From Candidatus Saccharimonadales bacterium (lineage in GTDB: Bacteria > Patescibacteriota > Saccharimonadia > Saccharimonadales > DASZAF01), in NCBI GenBank assembly GCA_035945435.1, contig DASZAF010000002.1, forward strand, positions 1-38,643: a stretch of DNA of 38,643 bases, given 5' to 3'. The notes under the pieces were generated by a model, which searched no databases, was not told the origin of the DNA, and worked only from the letters and a program-made list of their open reading frames with translations. Position numbers and translations under genes: made by a program. Shown here piece by piece: positions 22,068 through 30,722 of the stretch (position 1 is the stretch's first letter; every line of letters starts with the position of its first letter).

Positions 22068-22096
22068 AGTGTATGTCAAAGTACTATGACTGTCAA
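22068..22096 (-). promoter_or_regulatory. padR promoter with palindrome in the spacer
   Basis: On the minus strand TTGACA (22096-22091), a 17-base spacer, TACACT (22073-22068), then 6 bases to the ATG: a consensus leaderless promoter. The spacer holds GTCAaAGTACTaTGAC (22075-22090, plus strand), symmetric apart from the two lower-case bases. It is well placed for PadR to block RNA polymerase. Confidence 0.65.
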
Positions 22097-22181
22097 TGTA
22101 ATTGTCATACCCCGATAGTTTCTTGCTTTTATATGGGGTTATCGTTACTGTTAAGATACAAACAAAAGAGGGACAACGGAT

Positions 22182-23156
22182 ATGGCGGATGAAGCTTTAA
22201 CACCAGAGCAGGACCAAAGCAGGCCAGACTACTACAAACGGATGGTCTGTGAGACGCAGCGCCCCGACGGTACGTGGACATACGCAGTCGCTGCATCAAG
22301 GCTGCGGGAAGAGCTAGGCGAAGGACTCTTTCTCGCACTGGAAGTAGACGAAAACAACCTTCCTGTCACTGAGCCGCGAGTCCAACCAATCCTGGTTGCC
22401 GACCTTCGTGGTGATAGACCAAGCATAAAGCCTGCACGGCCACCTGTTGATGAGCCAGATAAACCTCACGAACACCATTTCAGGTTAGGTGGAGCCCGTT
22501 CGTCGACGGGAGTATACGATGCGACTCGTGATGTATATGTTCCGTTTAGTCATACTAAGGACCCACTCTGGGATCGTCTTGGAATGGGCGCTAGGGGTGT
22601 AACTGATGCTGCCATTCTTGATCTGAACGAGAGGCCAACGCTCAAGGATGTGGTCGCCGTGGCGACAGCGCTAGCTGACAGGGACTGGTCTGATATTAAC
22701 AGCCGACTTAGCCCGAAGACACTTGCTACGTCAGTTGCCGAAGGTGGGGCGGGTGCGTTTATAGACACGGTGCTTATCAGTTTTGACCCACCTGAGGGCC
22801 AGTCAGTTGAAGATTCGGCACTCTACAAAGAGGTCGCAGAGGTTATCCAGGACGAGGAGGTCTGGAGGCGTATTCGGAACGTTAACCTCCAGACACGAGA
22901 AGCTCTCCTTAAAGGTATCAGCATGGCCTATAACCACAGGATGCATGGCGAGCATATGCCGCTTCGCGTCCCACTGCGCCACTATGTCTACTCGGTTGTG
23001 AATGCTCTTGTCTATCCTGCTGCGGAGCAGGCGCTTACCGATCATGCCGAGGAGATAGCGGCGATTGAGCGGGATTATCCAGCAGCACAAGATTTTGAAG
23101 AGGCGGATTCGGCACGAACTTGGGCTGAGCAGAATGACATCCGCGAGATAAGCTGA
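22182..23156 (+). CDS. Hypothetical protein, 324 aa
   Basis: Not recognised. Soluble and acidic, with no signal peptide. The N-terminal part contains 'DGTWTYAVAASRLREELGEG' and 'KPHEHHFRLGGARSSTGVY'; the C-terminal half is helical ('TLKDVVAVATALADRDW', 'EVAEVIQDEEVWRRIRN', 'HRMHGEHMPLRVPLRHYVY'). Transcription probably starts from TAAGAT (22152-22157), giving a leader of about 20 bases with GAGGGA (22168-22173) 8 bases before the ATG. It is divergent from padR across roughly 120 bases. It has the same style as the other unknown acidic proteins in the window. Confidence 0.72.
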   Translation: MADEALTPEQDQSRPDYYKRMVCETQRPDGTWTYAVAASRLREELGEGLFLALEVDENNLPVTEPRVQPILVADLRGDRPSIKPARPPVDEPDKPHEHHFRLGGARSSTGVYDATRDVYVPFSHTKDPLWDRLGMGARGVTDAAILDLNERPTLKDVVAVATALADRDWSDINSRLSPKTLATSVAEGGAGAFIDTVLISFDPPEGQSVEDSALYKEVAEVIQDEEVWRRIRNVNLQTREALLKGISMAYNHRMHGEHMPLRVPLRHYVYSVVNALVYPAAEQALTDHAEEIAAIERDYPAAQDFEEADSARTWAEQNDIREIS

Positions 23157-23165
23157 CTGTGATAT

Positions 23166-23182
23166 GCCGCATATCTTGCGGC
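23166..23182 (+). terminator. Short GC hairpin after the 324-aa gene
   Basis: GCCGC and GCGGC pair around ATATCTT, 10 bases after the TGA stop. The T-rich stretch (ATTTTCT) comes 8 bases later, so termination is plausible but weak. Confidence 0.35.
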
Positions 23183-23226
23183 GGACTCCTATTTTCTCTA
23201 TACTCATATCAACAACCGTAAGCGGG

Positions 23227-23239
23227 GTGTTTTAAACAC
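23227..23239 (+). repeat. Palindrome in the leader of the third MARLP gene
   Basis: GTGTTTTAAACAC, six pairs around one T, lies 12 to 24 bases before ATG 23251, downstream of TATACT at 23199-23204. It could be an operator or an RNA hairpin near the ribosome site. Confidence 0.35.
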
Positions 23240-23250
23240 AGACAACATAT

Positions 23251-23793
23251 ATGGCTCGCTTGCCAACACCAGGAGGAGACAGCGGTAGTTGGGGGACTAT
23301 CCTTAACGGCTTTCTACAAGTCAGCCATAACGCAGATGGGACGTTGCAGAGTGCTGCGGTTCAGAATGCTGGCACTGGACTCTTTGATACGGCGGGGGCT
23401 GCCACGGCGGCACAGAATGCGGCTGAGGCCGCAAGTGTCCCTATAGCTGGCGGGACGATGAGTGGTCAGCTGACGCCGGCAGCCGTGAACCTAGTATTTG
23501 GCAGTAATATCGCTATCGACGCCTCAAAAGGAAATGTTTTCCAACTAACTTTGACCGCCAGCACAGGCACACTTTCAAACCCCTTAAACCCGACAAATGG
23601 ACAACACATTCTTGTAGCTGTTACGCAGGGTAGCGGTGGGCATTTTACGTTAAGCTTTGGAACCGCCTACAACTTCGGTGCGGCAGGGCAACCAACCCTT
23701 AGCACGACCGCCGGTGACGTGGATGTCTTGGGCTTTGTCTACCTGACCTCGCTATCTCAGTGGCTATGTGTCGGGGCGGCTCTAGGATTCTAA
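23251..23793 (+). CDS. MARLP-module tail-fibre-like protein C (180 aa)
   Basis: Residues 1-41 are the MARLP module (PGGDSGSWG, L-N-G-F-L, V-S-H-N-A-D-G-T). An Ala-rich helix follows ('AATAAQNAAEAASVPIAGG'), then the tail-fibre-like 'IAGGTMSGQLTP'. The C-terminal domain (about 85-180: 'LSNPLNPTNGQHILVAVTQG', 'LSTTAGDVDVLGFVYL') matches the C-terminus of protein A at 5619. No signal peptide. The next gene starts immediately after its stop codon, so the two proteins are probably made together. Function unknown; a surface adhesin or tail-like structure is an inference from the linkers. Confidence 0.82.
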   Translation: MARLPTPGGDSGSWGTILNGFLQVSHNADGTLQSAAVQNAGTGLFDTAGAATAAQNAAEAASVPIAGGTMSGQLTPAAVNLVFGSNIAIDASKGNVFQLTLTASTGTLSNPLNPTNGQHILVAVTQGSGGHFTLSFGTAYNFGAAGQPTLSTTAGDVDVLGFVYLTSLSQWLCVGAALGF

Positions 23794-24465
23794 ATGGCCA
23801 TAGCTTTAGTGAACCAAGCTGGGGTAAGCGGCGGATTCCAGTCTTCACCGCAGGTTATCAGTTACACATCGACGGCAGGTAACACCCTTATTTTCTCTGG
23901 CTTTTTGTACTACTCGACTGCGTCGGTACCGGCGGTCGGGACCATCTCGGATAGTGCCGGTAATACCTGGAACTACAGTACCTCCAACAGCCAATACCCT
24001 CCGTTCGCTGGTGAATCGGCCAATGGCGGCGGCTGTACGGTGTTCATCGCTTGGTCGCTCAGTGCTAAGCCTATAACTTCGTTAACACTGACGACGACTA
24101 ACGGCTCTCCATGGACCCGGGTTGTCATAAGCGAATGGACGGGTATAGCCGCCTTTGACAGCAGCGCATCGGCTTTTTCAACAGTCAATCAGATAAGTGG
24201 CAGCGTGACCACCAACTTAAGTATGAGTGGTGATCTTATAGTCGGCGCCTTTGAGACGACTGTCGGGTCAACTAGTTTTTCACAACCCACAGGCTGGACA
24301 GATTTCACGGCTTCGGGAGCGGTCAACAATAACTCATACGATCTCCCTGGAGTTGTAGGACCTTACACCGCGACGATCACCATGAACCAGGCAAGCGACT
24401 GGGCCTTCGTCGTTGCCGCCTTCAAGCCCGACAATCCATCGGCCATGATAGGTTTCTTTCCGTAG
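23794..24465 (+). CDS. Beta-sandwich surface-type protein, 223 aa
   Basis: Not assigned to a named family. Almost pure beta structure, rich in Ser, Thr, Gly and Asn ('TSTAGNTLIFSGFLYYS', 'ISDSAGNTWNYSTS', 'VVISEWTGIAAFDSSAS', 'PTGWTDFTASG'). The same fold pattern (an A-G-N-T-L strand, a G-N-x-W turn, an aromatic 'W-T-G-I' strand) appears in the proteins at 31334 and 37466, so these look like one domain family. It lacks a signal peptide and ends in 'MIGFFP', echoing the '-NFFP' end of the 623-aa protein. ATG follows directly on the TAA of the MARLP gene, indicating an obligate pair. Confidence 0.75.
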   Translation: MAIALVNQAGVSGGFQSSPQVISYTSTAGNTLIFSGFLYYSTASVPAVGTISDSAGNTWNYSTSNSQYPPFAGESANGGGCTVFIAWSLSAKPITSLTLTTTNGSPWTRVVISEWTGIAAFDSSASAFSTVNQISGSVTTNLSMSGDLIVGAFETTVGSTSFSQPTGWTDFTASGAVNNNSYDLPGVVGPYTATITMNQASDWAFVVAAFKPDNPSAMIGFFP

Positions 24466-24496
24466 AGTTATTTTAGTTGCAGTAATTAATCATAAG

Positions 24497-24505
24497 TGTT
24501 ATAAT
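24497..24505 (+). promoter_or_regulatory. Extended -10 of the secreted propeller-like gene
   Basis: TGT-TATAAT; the ATG is 35 bases beyond, giving a leader of about 29 bases with CGGAG as a possible ribosome site. Confidence 0.55.
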
Positions 24506-24508
24506 ATA

Positions 24509-24527
24509 CGTAATCTAACAGATTACG
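24509..24527 (+). promoter_or_regulatory. Perfect 8-bp inverted repeat at the transcription start
   Basis: CGTAATCT (24509-24516), loop AAC, AGATTACG (24520-24527). It covers the predicted start site just after the -10 box, so it may be a repressor operator or a 5' hairpin in the mRNA. Confidence 0.5.
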
Positions 24528-24540
24528 GAGTAATCAACAG

Positions 24541-25647
24541 ATGGGTTCCCACGAGAGAGTAGGCAACCGTTTTAGGCCTGAGCATCTTGTACGAAGAATG
24601 GGCCGGCTACTTTTAACTGGTACTGCTCTGGGTCTTAGCCTTAGCGTTGCTTCACTTTCTGCAAGCGCAGGCAGTGTCGGTGGTCCGCAGATTCAGCATA
24701 GTAGAACGGCGGACGCCAGTTCGGAACATAGTTTCCTCCCAAACACAGGTCCGGAAGGCTGCAATACCCCGGATGCGCTACAGGAAGCTTTTGCTAAACT
24801 ACCGGCTGACCAGTGGAGAGCTGCGGATGGAGCGCTGTCTGTTAATGTTGGCCGAAAGGCTGTCTGGGTCTTTGCCGATACGATTAAGGCGGGTGGTTTT
24901 GCCCATAACACAGCCGTAGTCCAGGACGGATGCGATTTCGATGTTGTTAATGGCGGTGCACAGATAATCCCTAATCAAGGGAGAAGCTATCTATGGCCGT
25001 ATGCAGCCGTCAAATACGGAGGGAAGATACTCGTTAGCGCAGGGGTCATAACTAGCACCGGCAATAAACCCGGCGACTTCAGTGAGCATGGCACAGAAGC
25101 TTTCTTTCTAAACACGGATGGGACCTTCAGCTCTCGTGACAGAAACTGGCCGAAGCGATCCAATATAGACTGGGGGGCAGGTATGTTTGTCACTAAACAT
25201 GGAAAGCTTATCGTCTACGGCTCTGAAGATGTTCACAGGCCCTATGTCTTCGGACGGTCTCTCCGCGAAGCAACGTTCTCGAACGGCAGATGGCACTTTG
25301 ATCGAACTCCCGTAATTCCCACCGGGGAAGGTACGGATACCACCGTCAGTGTCTCATACTCGGGAGGGGAGTATCATCTCCTCACCAAGCCACAAGGCGC
25401 TCTCGGCAACACGCTCGTCTCGTACGACAGCCCAAGTCCACGTGGTCCATTTACCGAAGAGACTCTTGTGACCGATCTTGGTATGAAGGGTGATCATATC
25501 ACCTACAGTGCCGAAGCCCATGACCTCGGTGGCAACTGGGTTATCAGTATATGCCAGAACTGGTTAGATAGTGCTCGTCACAGGATTGGTTCGTATCGTC
25601 CCAAATTTCTCGAATACTTCAGACCAAAACGTACCTCTGTTTCATAA
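24541..25647 (+). CDS. Secreted protein, DUF4185/glycosidase-like propeller
   Basis: 368 residues. The N-terminus has a signal peptide: basic start, hydrophobic core at about 22-40 ('LLLTGTALGLSLSVASLSA') and an Ala-x-Ala-type cleavage region near 'SASAG'. The mature part resembles DUF4185/DUF5005-type five-bladed propellers: 'DGALSVNVGRKAVWVFADT', 'LWPYAAVKYGGKILV', 'WGAGMFVTKHGKLIVYGSE', 'DTTVSVSYSGGEYHLLTK', 'GPFTEETLV'. Such proteins are related to glycoside hydrolases, but their activity is mostly unknown. An 8-bp inverted repeat sits at its promoter. Confidence 0.75.
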   Translation: MGSHERVGNRFRPEHLVRRMGRLLLTGTALGLSLSVASLSASAGSVGGPQIQHSRTADASSEHSFLPNTGPEGCNTPDALQEAFAKLPADQWRAADGALSVNVGRKAVWVFADTIKAGGFAHNTAVVQDGCDFDVVNGGAQIIPNQGRSYLWPYAAVKYGGKILVSAGVITSTGNKPGDFSEHGTEAFFLNTDGTFSSRDRNWPKRSNIDWGAGMFVTKHGKLIVYGSEDVHRPYVFGRSLREATFSNGRWHFDRTPVIPTGEGTDTTVSVSYSGGEYHLLTKPQGALGNTLVSYDSPSPRGPFTEETLVTDLGMKGDHITYSAEAHDLGGNWVISICQNWLDSARHRIGSYRPKFLEYFRPKRTSVS

Positions 25648-25663
25648 GGCACCTAAACTTGCT

Positions 25664-25693
25664 TTGACTGTTGCCTGAGCCGCACTGTATAGT
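25664..25693 (+). promoter_or_regulatory. Promoter of the ABC exporter operon (leaderless)
   Basis: TTGACT (25664-25669), an 18-base spacer, TATAGT (25688-25693), then 6 bases to ATG 25700. The clearest leaderless promoter on the plus strand. Confidence 0.7.
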
Positions 25694-25699
25694 GAGGCT

Positions 25700-26614
25700 A
25701 TGATCAAAGCCTCGCATTTGGCTAAGCGCTATCGCAAAACGGTCGCTGTTGATGATATCTCGTTTGATGTCGAGGTTGGTAAAGTAACCGGCTTCCTCGG
25801 CCCTAACGGGGCCGGGAAATCGACGACGATGCGATTGATGCTCGGTCTGGATCACGGCGGGGGTGCCACTCTTTTTGATGGCAAGCCGTTAGTCGCGTAC
25901 CCTCAACCAGCTAAAGTCGTCGGGGTTCTTCTTGAGGCAAAGGCCTTTCACCCAACACGTACGCCGAGAAACCACCTTCGGATACTGGCTACGGCCAGCG
26001 GAGTGCCACTATCTCGAGTTGACGAGGTGCTGGACATGGTTGGTCTGAAAGACGTTGCCAAGAGGAGCCCGGGTAAGTTTAGTCTTGGCATGAGCCAGCG
26101 CTTGGGCCTCGCCGCGGCGATCTTGGCTAAGCCGAAGTGTCTTATCCTCGACGAACCTGCGAACGGTTTAGATCCGGAAGGAATTGCATGGCTGCGTGAA
26201 TTTCTTAAATCATACGCCGACGACGGTAACGCGGTCTTTGTCTCCTCGCATTTACTTAGCGAAATGTCACAGATGGCCGACAATGTGGTCGTCATCGGCA
26301 AGGGTAAATTGATTGCTAGTACCTCGATCAACGACCTGGTCGCGAAGAACGCCAAATCAACGGTGCTCGTTCGCAGCTCCGATCAGACGAAACTCGAAAA
26401 GTTACTAGCGGATAAAAAGATAGCCGCACGAGCCACTCATGGAAGCCTGGAAGTCAGTGGGGCTAAGACAGATACGGTAGGTAAACTTGCGTTCGGCGCA
26501 GGGATCACCATTCTAGAACTAGCCAACCATGGTGCGTCACTAGAAGACGTCTTCCTCCAGCTGACTGAGGGAGCTGAAGAGTTTAAGGCGCATGACGAAA
26601 AGAGGGATACGTAA
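25700..26614 (+). CDS. ABC transporter ATP-binding protein
   Basis: 304 residues. Walker A is 'GPNGAGKST' at 34-42, the signature motif is 'FSLGMSQRLGLA' at about 127-138 (a variant of LSGGQ), Walker B is 'LILDEPANGLDPEG' from about 148, and the switch His is in 'VFVSSHLLSEM'. The C-terminal 70 residues have the extra domain of ABC-2 type drug/lipid exporters ('LVRSSDQTKLEKLL', 'ASLEDVFLQLTEG'). The stop codon overlaps the start of the permease gene (TAATG), so the two form an exporter of unknown substrate. Confidence 0.95.
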   Translation: MIKASHLAKRYRKTVAVDDISFDVEVGKVTGFLGPNGAGKSTTMRLMLGLDHGGGATLFDGKPLVAYPQPAKVVGVLLEAKAFHPTRTPRNHLRILATASGVPLSRVDEVLDMVGLKDVAKRSPGKFSLGMSQRLGLAAAILAKPKCLILDEPANGLDPEGIAWLREFLKSYADDGNAVFVSSHLLSEMSQMADNVVVIGKGKLIASTSINDLVAKNAKSTVLVRSSDQTKLEKLLADKKIAARATHGSLEVSGAKTDTVGKLAFGAGITILELANHGASLEDVFLQLTEGAEEFKAHDEKRDT

Positions 26615-27366
26615 TGCTTGGGACGCTTAGGGCGGAGTTGAGGAAACTGCTAACTGTCAGATCGACCTATTTCGTCACGGGTTTTGCCATTCTGCTGATG
26701 GCTTTTATCGCCTTTTATGGTGAAGGCTGGAGACTGAGCGGCGGCTCGTTAAGTGATCCTACGCAGCTGGCTGGTGATGTTCTAGGTGCGCTTAATCTGG
26801 CGGTCTTCGGGGCGGTCGTAGCCGTTCTACTGGTCACTCATGAGTATCGTTACAACACCATCGTCTACACCTTGACTAACAGTAATAGTCGCAGTAAGGT
26901 GCTCTTCTCAAAGCTCATTGCGGCGAGCGTCTATGCTCTTATCCTATCAGCCATCATCGGCACTCTGTCGCCAGTCATGGCCTATCTTGGTGTCCATGCC
27001 CATGGACATACGCTAGGCCCTCAAACACTGCACTATTGGAATCTGATCTGGCGCAGTCTCTTCTATGGGTGGGGTTATGCCATGGCCGGCTTCCTACTGG
27101 CCTTGCTAACGCGAAACCAGATTGCCTCTGTTGTTTCGCTCTTTGTCATCCCCGATCTTGTCGAACAGCTGCTTAGAATCATTCTCAAGCAGAATGTTGC
27201 TTACTTGCCGTTTACCGCTCTCAACCAGGTCATCCGAATGGGAGGTAGTATGGATCCCTACTCAAGTACGCTTTCGCCTCTAAAATCAGCGGGTGTTTAC
27301 TGTGTCTATTTGGCCCTCGGTTGGATTGTTGCCTGGGCGCTCTTCTTGCGGCGTGACGCCAACTAG
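26614..27366 (+). CDS. ABC-2 type transporter permease
   Basis: 250 residues with six predicted membrane helices. The first follows the amphipathic start 'LRAELRKLLTVRSTYF', which is typical of ABC-2 permeases, and 'VTHEYRYNTIVYTLTNS' is the conserved cytoplasmic region after helix 2. The gene overlaps the ATPase gene by one base. As a half-permease it probably dimerises. The substrate is unknown; GtrA and glycosyltransferase genes downstream make envelope or glycan export possible. Confidence 0.9.
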   Translation: MLGTLRAELRKLLTVRSTYFVTGFAILLMAFIAFYGEGWRLSGGSLSDPTQLAGDVLGALNLAVFGAVVAVLLVTHEYRYNTIVYTLTNSNSRSKVLFSKLIAASVYALILSAIIGTLSPVMAYLGVHAHGHTLGPQTLHYWNLIWRSLFYGWGYAMAGFLLALLTRNQIASVVSLFVIPDLVEQLLRIILKQNVAYLPFTALNQVIRMGGSMDPYSSTLSPLKSAGVYCVYLALGWIVAWALFLRRDAN

Positions 27367-27392
27367 ACAGGCTGGTTTTCGTCATGTCCACC

Positions 27393-27401
27393 TGCTATAG
27401 T
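27393..27401 (+). promoter_or_regulatory. Extended -10 of the GtrA gene (leaderless)
   Basis: TGC-TATAGT, 8 bases before ATG 27410; TGGTTT at 27373-27378 could be a weak -35 box. Confidence 0.5.
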
Positions 27402-27409
27402 CTAGGCCA

Positions 27410-27829
27410 ATGAAGCAGACAATTTCTCGGGTTTTTCGTGACAAAACCCAGAATAAATATGTACAGTTTTTTCGGTACGGGTTCGTCTCGACTCTCGCGC
27501 TGGTAGTCGACTTCGGGGGTCTCGTCGCTTTGAAGCAATACGGCCATATCAACTACCTTGTGGCCGCTTCAATCTCGTTCATCGCGGGCCTGATCGTTAA
27601 CTATTCCTTAAGCCGCCTCTGGGTCTTTCACAGTTCGAAGATCGAAAATGTACGGTATGAGTTTCTTCTGTTCAGCCTCATAGGTCTCGTTGGCCTCGGG
27701 TTGACAGATTTGATACTATGGGTGCTGACAAGCGGCCTTGGTTTATACTATGTATTATCAAAAGCCGTCGCGACGGTTATCGTATACTTCTGGAACTTCG
27801 GAGTCAGAAAGAGATACGTATTTAACTAG
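27410..27829 (+). CDS. GtrA family membrane protein
   Basis: 139 residues with four membrane helices: '[19 protein letters not shown]', '[19 protein letters not shown]', '[19 protein letters not shown]' and '[19 protein letters not shown]', ending in the typical 'RKRYVF'. GtrA proteins are thought to help flip lipid-linked sugars (for example polyprenyl-phosphate-glucose) or to take part in cell-wall polysaccharide synthesis. It is followed 11 bases later by the FAD oxidoreductase, so the two share a transcript. Confidence 0.93.
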   Translation: MKQTISRVFRDKTQNKYVQFFRYGFVSTLALVVDFGGLVALKQYGHINYLVAASISFIAGLIVNYSLSRLWVFHSSKIENVRYEFLLFSLIGLVGLGLTDLILWVLTSGLGLYYVLSKAVATVIVYFWNFGVRKRYVFN

Positions 27830-27840
27830 ACAAGGGGACT

Positions 27841-29430
27841 ATGGTTAAGAAGAAACAGACAGCAGTTATTATTGGAGCAGGCCCCGCTGGCCTGACAGCC
27901 GCATACGAATTTGTTCATAAGACCGATATCAAGCCCGTGGTCTTCGAGAGCTCAAATCAAGTGGGTGGTATTGCCAAGACAGTCAGATATAAAGGTAACC
28001 GCATCGATATCGGAGGCCATCGTTTCTTCAGCAAATCGGACGTGGTGATGGAATGGTGGCATAATATCCTGCCCATCGAACAGACAGACGCCTCCAAGAC
28101 ATTCATGTTGAAATATCAGGGGAAGACTCGCGAACTAGTTGGTGGCAACGGTGTTGACCCGAAAAAGACCGATAACGTCATGCTCGTGCGGAGTCGTATG
28201 AGCCGCATATACTATGGTGGTAAGTTCTATAACTACCCCGTTAAGCTCGAATCGGCGACAGTTAAGAATCTCGGCTTTATGCGTATGGCAAAGATAGGAG
28301 TCAGTTACGTCAAAGCGCGCGCCAAACCGCTTCCCGAAGACTCTCTTGAAAACTTCTACGTAAATCGTTTTGGGCGAGAACTATATAACACCTTCTTTCG
28401 GGATTACACCGAAAAACTTTGGGGGATTTCTCCCAAACAGATTGCTCCAGACTGGGGTGCTCAACGGGTTAAGGGACTTTCTGTCACCGCTGTCTTGAAA
28501 GACGCTGTCACCAAACAGTTCAAAAAATCTGGTGGGGATATCTCACAGAAGGACACTGAGACGAGTCTTATCGAACATTTTCTCTACCCGAAGCATGGGC
28601 CGGGCCAGATGTGGGAGGTCGTCACGGACATCGTTATGAAGAAGGGCGGCGAAGTACATCAGAACTCCGTAATTACCAAACTTCATGCCGAAAAAGGAAA
28701 GATTGTAAGCGTGGACGTGCTTGATCTGAAGACCAACAAGGTAAAGAACGTCAAAGGAGACTACTTCTTTTCGACCATGCCTGTCAGGGAGCTCGTAGAA
28801 TCCATCGATGGTGTCAATGTCCCGAAGAACGTCAAAGAAGTTGCCGACGGGTTACCATACCGGGACTTCATGACCGTTGGTCTGCTTGCTAAGAAACTGA
28901 AGATCAAGAATGAGACCGACCGCAAAACAAAACATAACATCATCCCCGATAACTGGCTATATATTCAGGAACCTGGTGTCAAAGTGGGTCGCATCCAAGT
29001 ATTCAATAACTGGAGCCCATACCTTATCAAGAATCCCGATAATGTCTGGATAGGCCTGGAGTACTTTGTCAATGAGGGTGATGAGCTTTGGTCTAAAAAA
29101 GATAAAGATATGGTCGAGTTTGCTATCGATGAGCTTGTAAAAATCAAAGTGTTAGACAAGAAAGATGTTCTTGATAGCGTAGTCATTCGTTCCAAGAAGA
29201 CCTATCCAGCTTACTTCGGGACATATAATCGATTCGATGAGATACGAAAGTTTACCGACAAATTTGAAAACCTCTACTTAGTCGGCAGGAATGGTCAGCA
29301 CCGTTACAATAACCAAGACCACTCCATGCTCTCTGCCATGGAGGCCGTAGAAAACATTCGTACGGGACGCAAGGACAAAGAGAATGTCTGGAGCGTCAAT
29401 GCTGAAAAAGAGTATCACGAATCTAAATAG
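27841..29430 (+). CDS. NAD(P)/FAD-dependent oxidoreductase, UDP-galactopyranose mutase-like
   Basis: 529 residues. The N-terminal dinucleotide-binding motif '[15 protein letters not shown]' (about 9-23) is followed by the acid end of strand 2 ('[16 protein letters not shown]') and '[13 protein letters not shown]'. The C-terminal '[19 protein letters not shown]' is the second FAD contact of amine-oxidase/UGM-type flavoproteins. Such genes often sit in surface-polysaccharide clusters and are annotated as amine oxidase or protoporphyrinogen oxidase-like; the true reaction here is unknown. It lies between gtrA and a PIG-V-like glycosyltransferase, 14 bases before the latter, consistent with glycan work. 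Confidence 0.88.
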   Translation: MVKKKQTAVIIGAGPAGLTAAYEFVHKTDIKPVVFESSNQVGGIAKTVRYKGNRIDIGGHRFFSKSDVVMEWWHNILPIEQTDASKTFMLKYQGKTRELVGGNGVDPKKTDNVMLVRSRMSRIYYGGKFYNYPVKLESATVKNLGFMRMAKIGVSYVKARAKPLPEDSLENFYVNRFGRELYNTFFRDYTEKLWGISPKQIAPDWGAQRVKGLSVTAVLKDAVTKQFKKSGGDISQKDTETSLIEHFLYPKHGPGQMWEVVTDIVMKKGGEVHQNSVITKLHAEKGKIVSVDVLDLKTNKVKNVKGDYFFSTMPVRELVESIDGVNVPKNVKEVADGLPYRDFMTVGLLAKKLKIKNETDRKTKHNIIPDNWLYIQEPGVKVGRIQVFNNWSPYLIKNPDNVWIGLEYFVNEGDELWSKKDKDMVEFAIDELVKIKVLDKKDVLDSVVIRSKKTYPAYFGTYNRFDEIRKFTDKFENLYLVGRNGQHRYNNQDHSMLSAMEAVENIRTGRKDKENVWSVNAEKEYHESK

Positions 29431-29444
29431 GCGAAGTTCAAGAT

Positions 29445-30683
29445 ATGGTTGCCATCTCCCGCACCACTAGTCCAAGCAGGCGCAGTGCGACGGCCCAAAG
29501 CAGCAGCAAGAATCAACCTAGGGCCAGAGGCCTTATCAGATACGCATGGGCTTTATGGAATAAGCTGCCCGAGTCGTTTCGTTGGTTTGTCATCTGTCTG
29601 TTTGTTTCGCGCATTGTTCTTACGCTTGCCGGCTACTTCTTACTCCACATCGTTGACCTGATAACCATCAACGCCAATACCCTCTACCCGGCCTGGCAGA
29701 TTTTTGGACCCCATAAAGACATTCTTGATGTCTGGTTTCGCTGGGACTCGGTCAACTACGTTGAGATAGCCAAGTACTGGTACGCTGGTGGTGGTTTCTT
29801 GCAGTTCTTCCCGGGCTACCCAGTCTTTATCTGGCTCTTCCACTTGGTCATTCCGAACTGGAAACTGGCCTCATTGGCGGCAGCAAACACACTTCTTCTA
29901 ATCGCTGGCTGGTACTTCTGCAAGTTAATGTCGTTATGGGGAGTAGCAACGGAGAACCAACGGCGAGCTATCGTCTTCTTCTTCGCCATGCCGACCGCTT
30001 TCTTGCTCTCCAGCGCCTTATCGGAAAGTACTCTGTTGGCTTTTGCTTTGGCTGCTATCTACTATGCTTCTGCCAAAAGATGGTGGTTGGCTGGCCTCAT
30101 GCTTCTTGTCGCGGCGGCGACCAGAAGCACTGGCATCTTTGTTGGTATCCCGCTTCTCGTTATTGCGTGGCAGCAAAGTCCACGTCGCTATCCCGCGATC
30201 ATCAAGAGGGCGTTACAGTTAAGTCCGGCCCTACTTGGCTTCGGTGCGGTTATGTATATTTCAAAAGTTCGCAGCAGCCACTGGCTTACCTTTGCGACGA
30301 TCCAGCGCACTGCATACGGGCTTCACTTGGTTAACCCATTGACCACCTTTCATCTCGGCTTTACGCTCCACCAACCGCAGTACCTATTTACCGTTACGCT
30401 CCTTACGTTCCTGGTCGGGTTCGTAGCGTTCATAGGGGTCTACTGGCTACGCAACCTCAGTCTCTGGCTCTTCTCCCTAACCCAGGTTGGGCCGCCCCTT
30501 TTGCTCGGAGTTAACATATTTTCGAGCAGTCTTCGTTACATCATCATGACTTTTCCGTTCCTCGGTCTCTTATTGGCAACGATTGCCAAGCCGAAATACG
30601 ACAGTTTGCTCGTTATGTGCCTCATGATGATTCAGGTAATTGCCTTTGTTGCCTGGATTGCTAACTGGGGGATCATCATCTAA
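29445..30683 (+). CDS. PIG-V-like GT-C glycosyltransferase
   Basis: 412 residues with about ten membrane helices. A basic, Ser-rich cytoplasmic start of about 45 residues leads into helix 1. The first large outer loop carries 'WFRWDSVNYVEIAKYWY' (Asp101) and 'FLQFFPGYPVFI', the hallmark of PIG-V/GPI mannosyltransferase-2-like GT-C enzymes that take sugar from a polyprenyl-phosphate donor. 'AAATRSTGIFVGIPLLV' and the late 'LRYIIMTFPFLGLLLA' also fit. It follows the FAD oxidoreductase closely and is the last gene of the operon. The role is probably glycosylation of surface lipid or protein. Confidence 0.85.
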   Translation: MVAISRTTSPSRRSATAQSSSKNQPRARGLIRYAWALWNKLPESFRWFVICLFVSRIVLTLAGYFLLHIVDLITINANTLYPAWQIFGPHKDILDVWFRWDSVNYVEIAKYWYAGGGFLQFFPGYPVFIWLFHLVIPNWKLASLAAANTLLLIAGWYFCKLMSLWGVATENQRRAIVFFFAMPTAFLLSSALSESTLLAFALAAIYYASAKRWWLAGLMLLVAAATRSTGIFVGIPLLVIAWQQSPRRYPAIIKRALQLSPALLGFGAVMYISKVRSSHWLTFATIQRTAYGLHLVNPLTTFHLGFTLHQPQYLFTVTLLTFLVGFVAFIGVYWLRNLSLWLFSLTQVGPPLLLGVNIFSSSLRYIIMTFPFLGLLLATIAKPKYDSLLVMCLMMIQVIAFVAWIANWGIII

Positions 30684-30707
30684 CAACCCATGCCAGGTGG
30701 ATGAGCG

Positions 30708-30716
30708 TGGTACTAT
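30708..30716 (+). promoter_or_regulatory. Extended -10 of the second RibD-family gene
   Basis: TGG-TACTAT ends 6 bases before ATG 30723, the same layout as its paralogue at 20318 (TGG-TACCAT). Confidence 0.5.
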
Positions 30717-30722
30717 GTCTGT

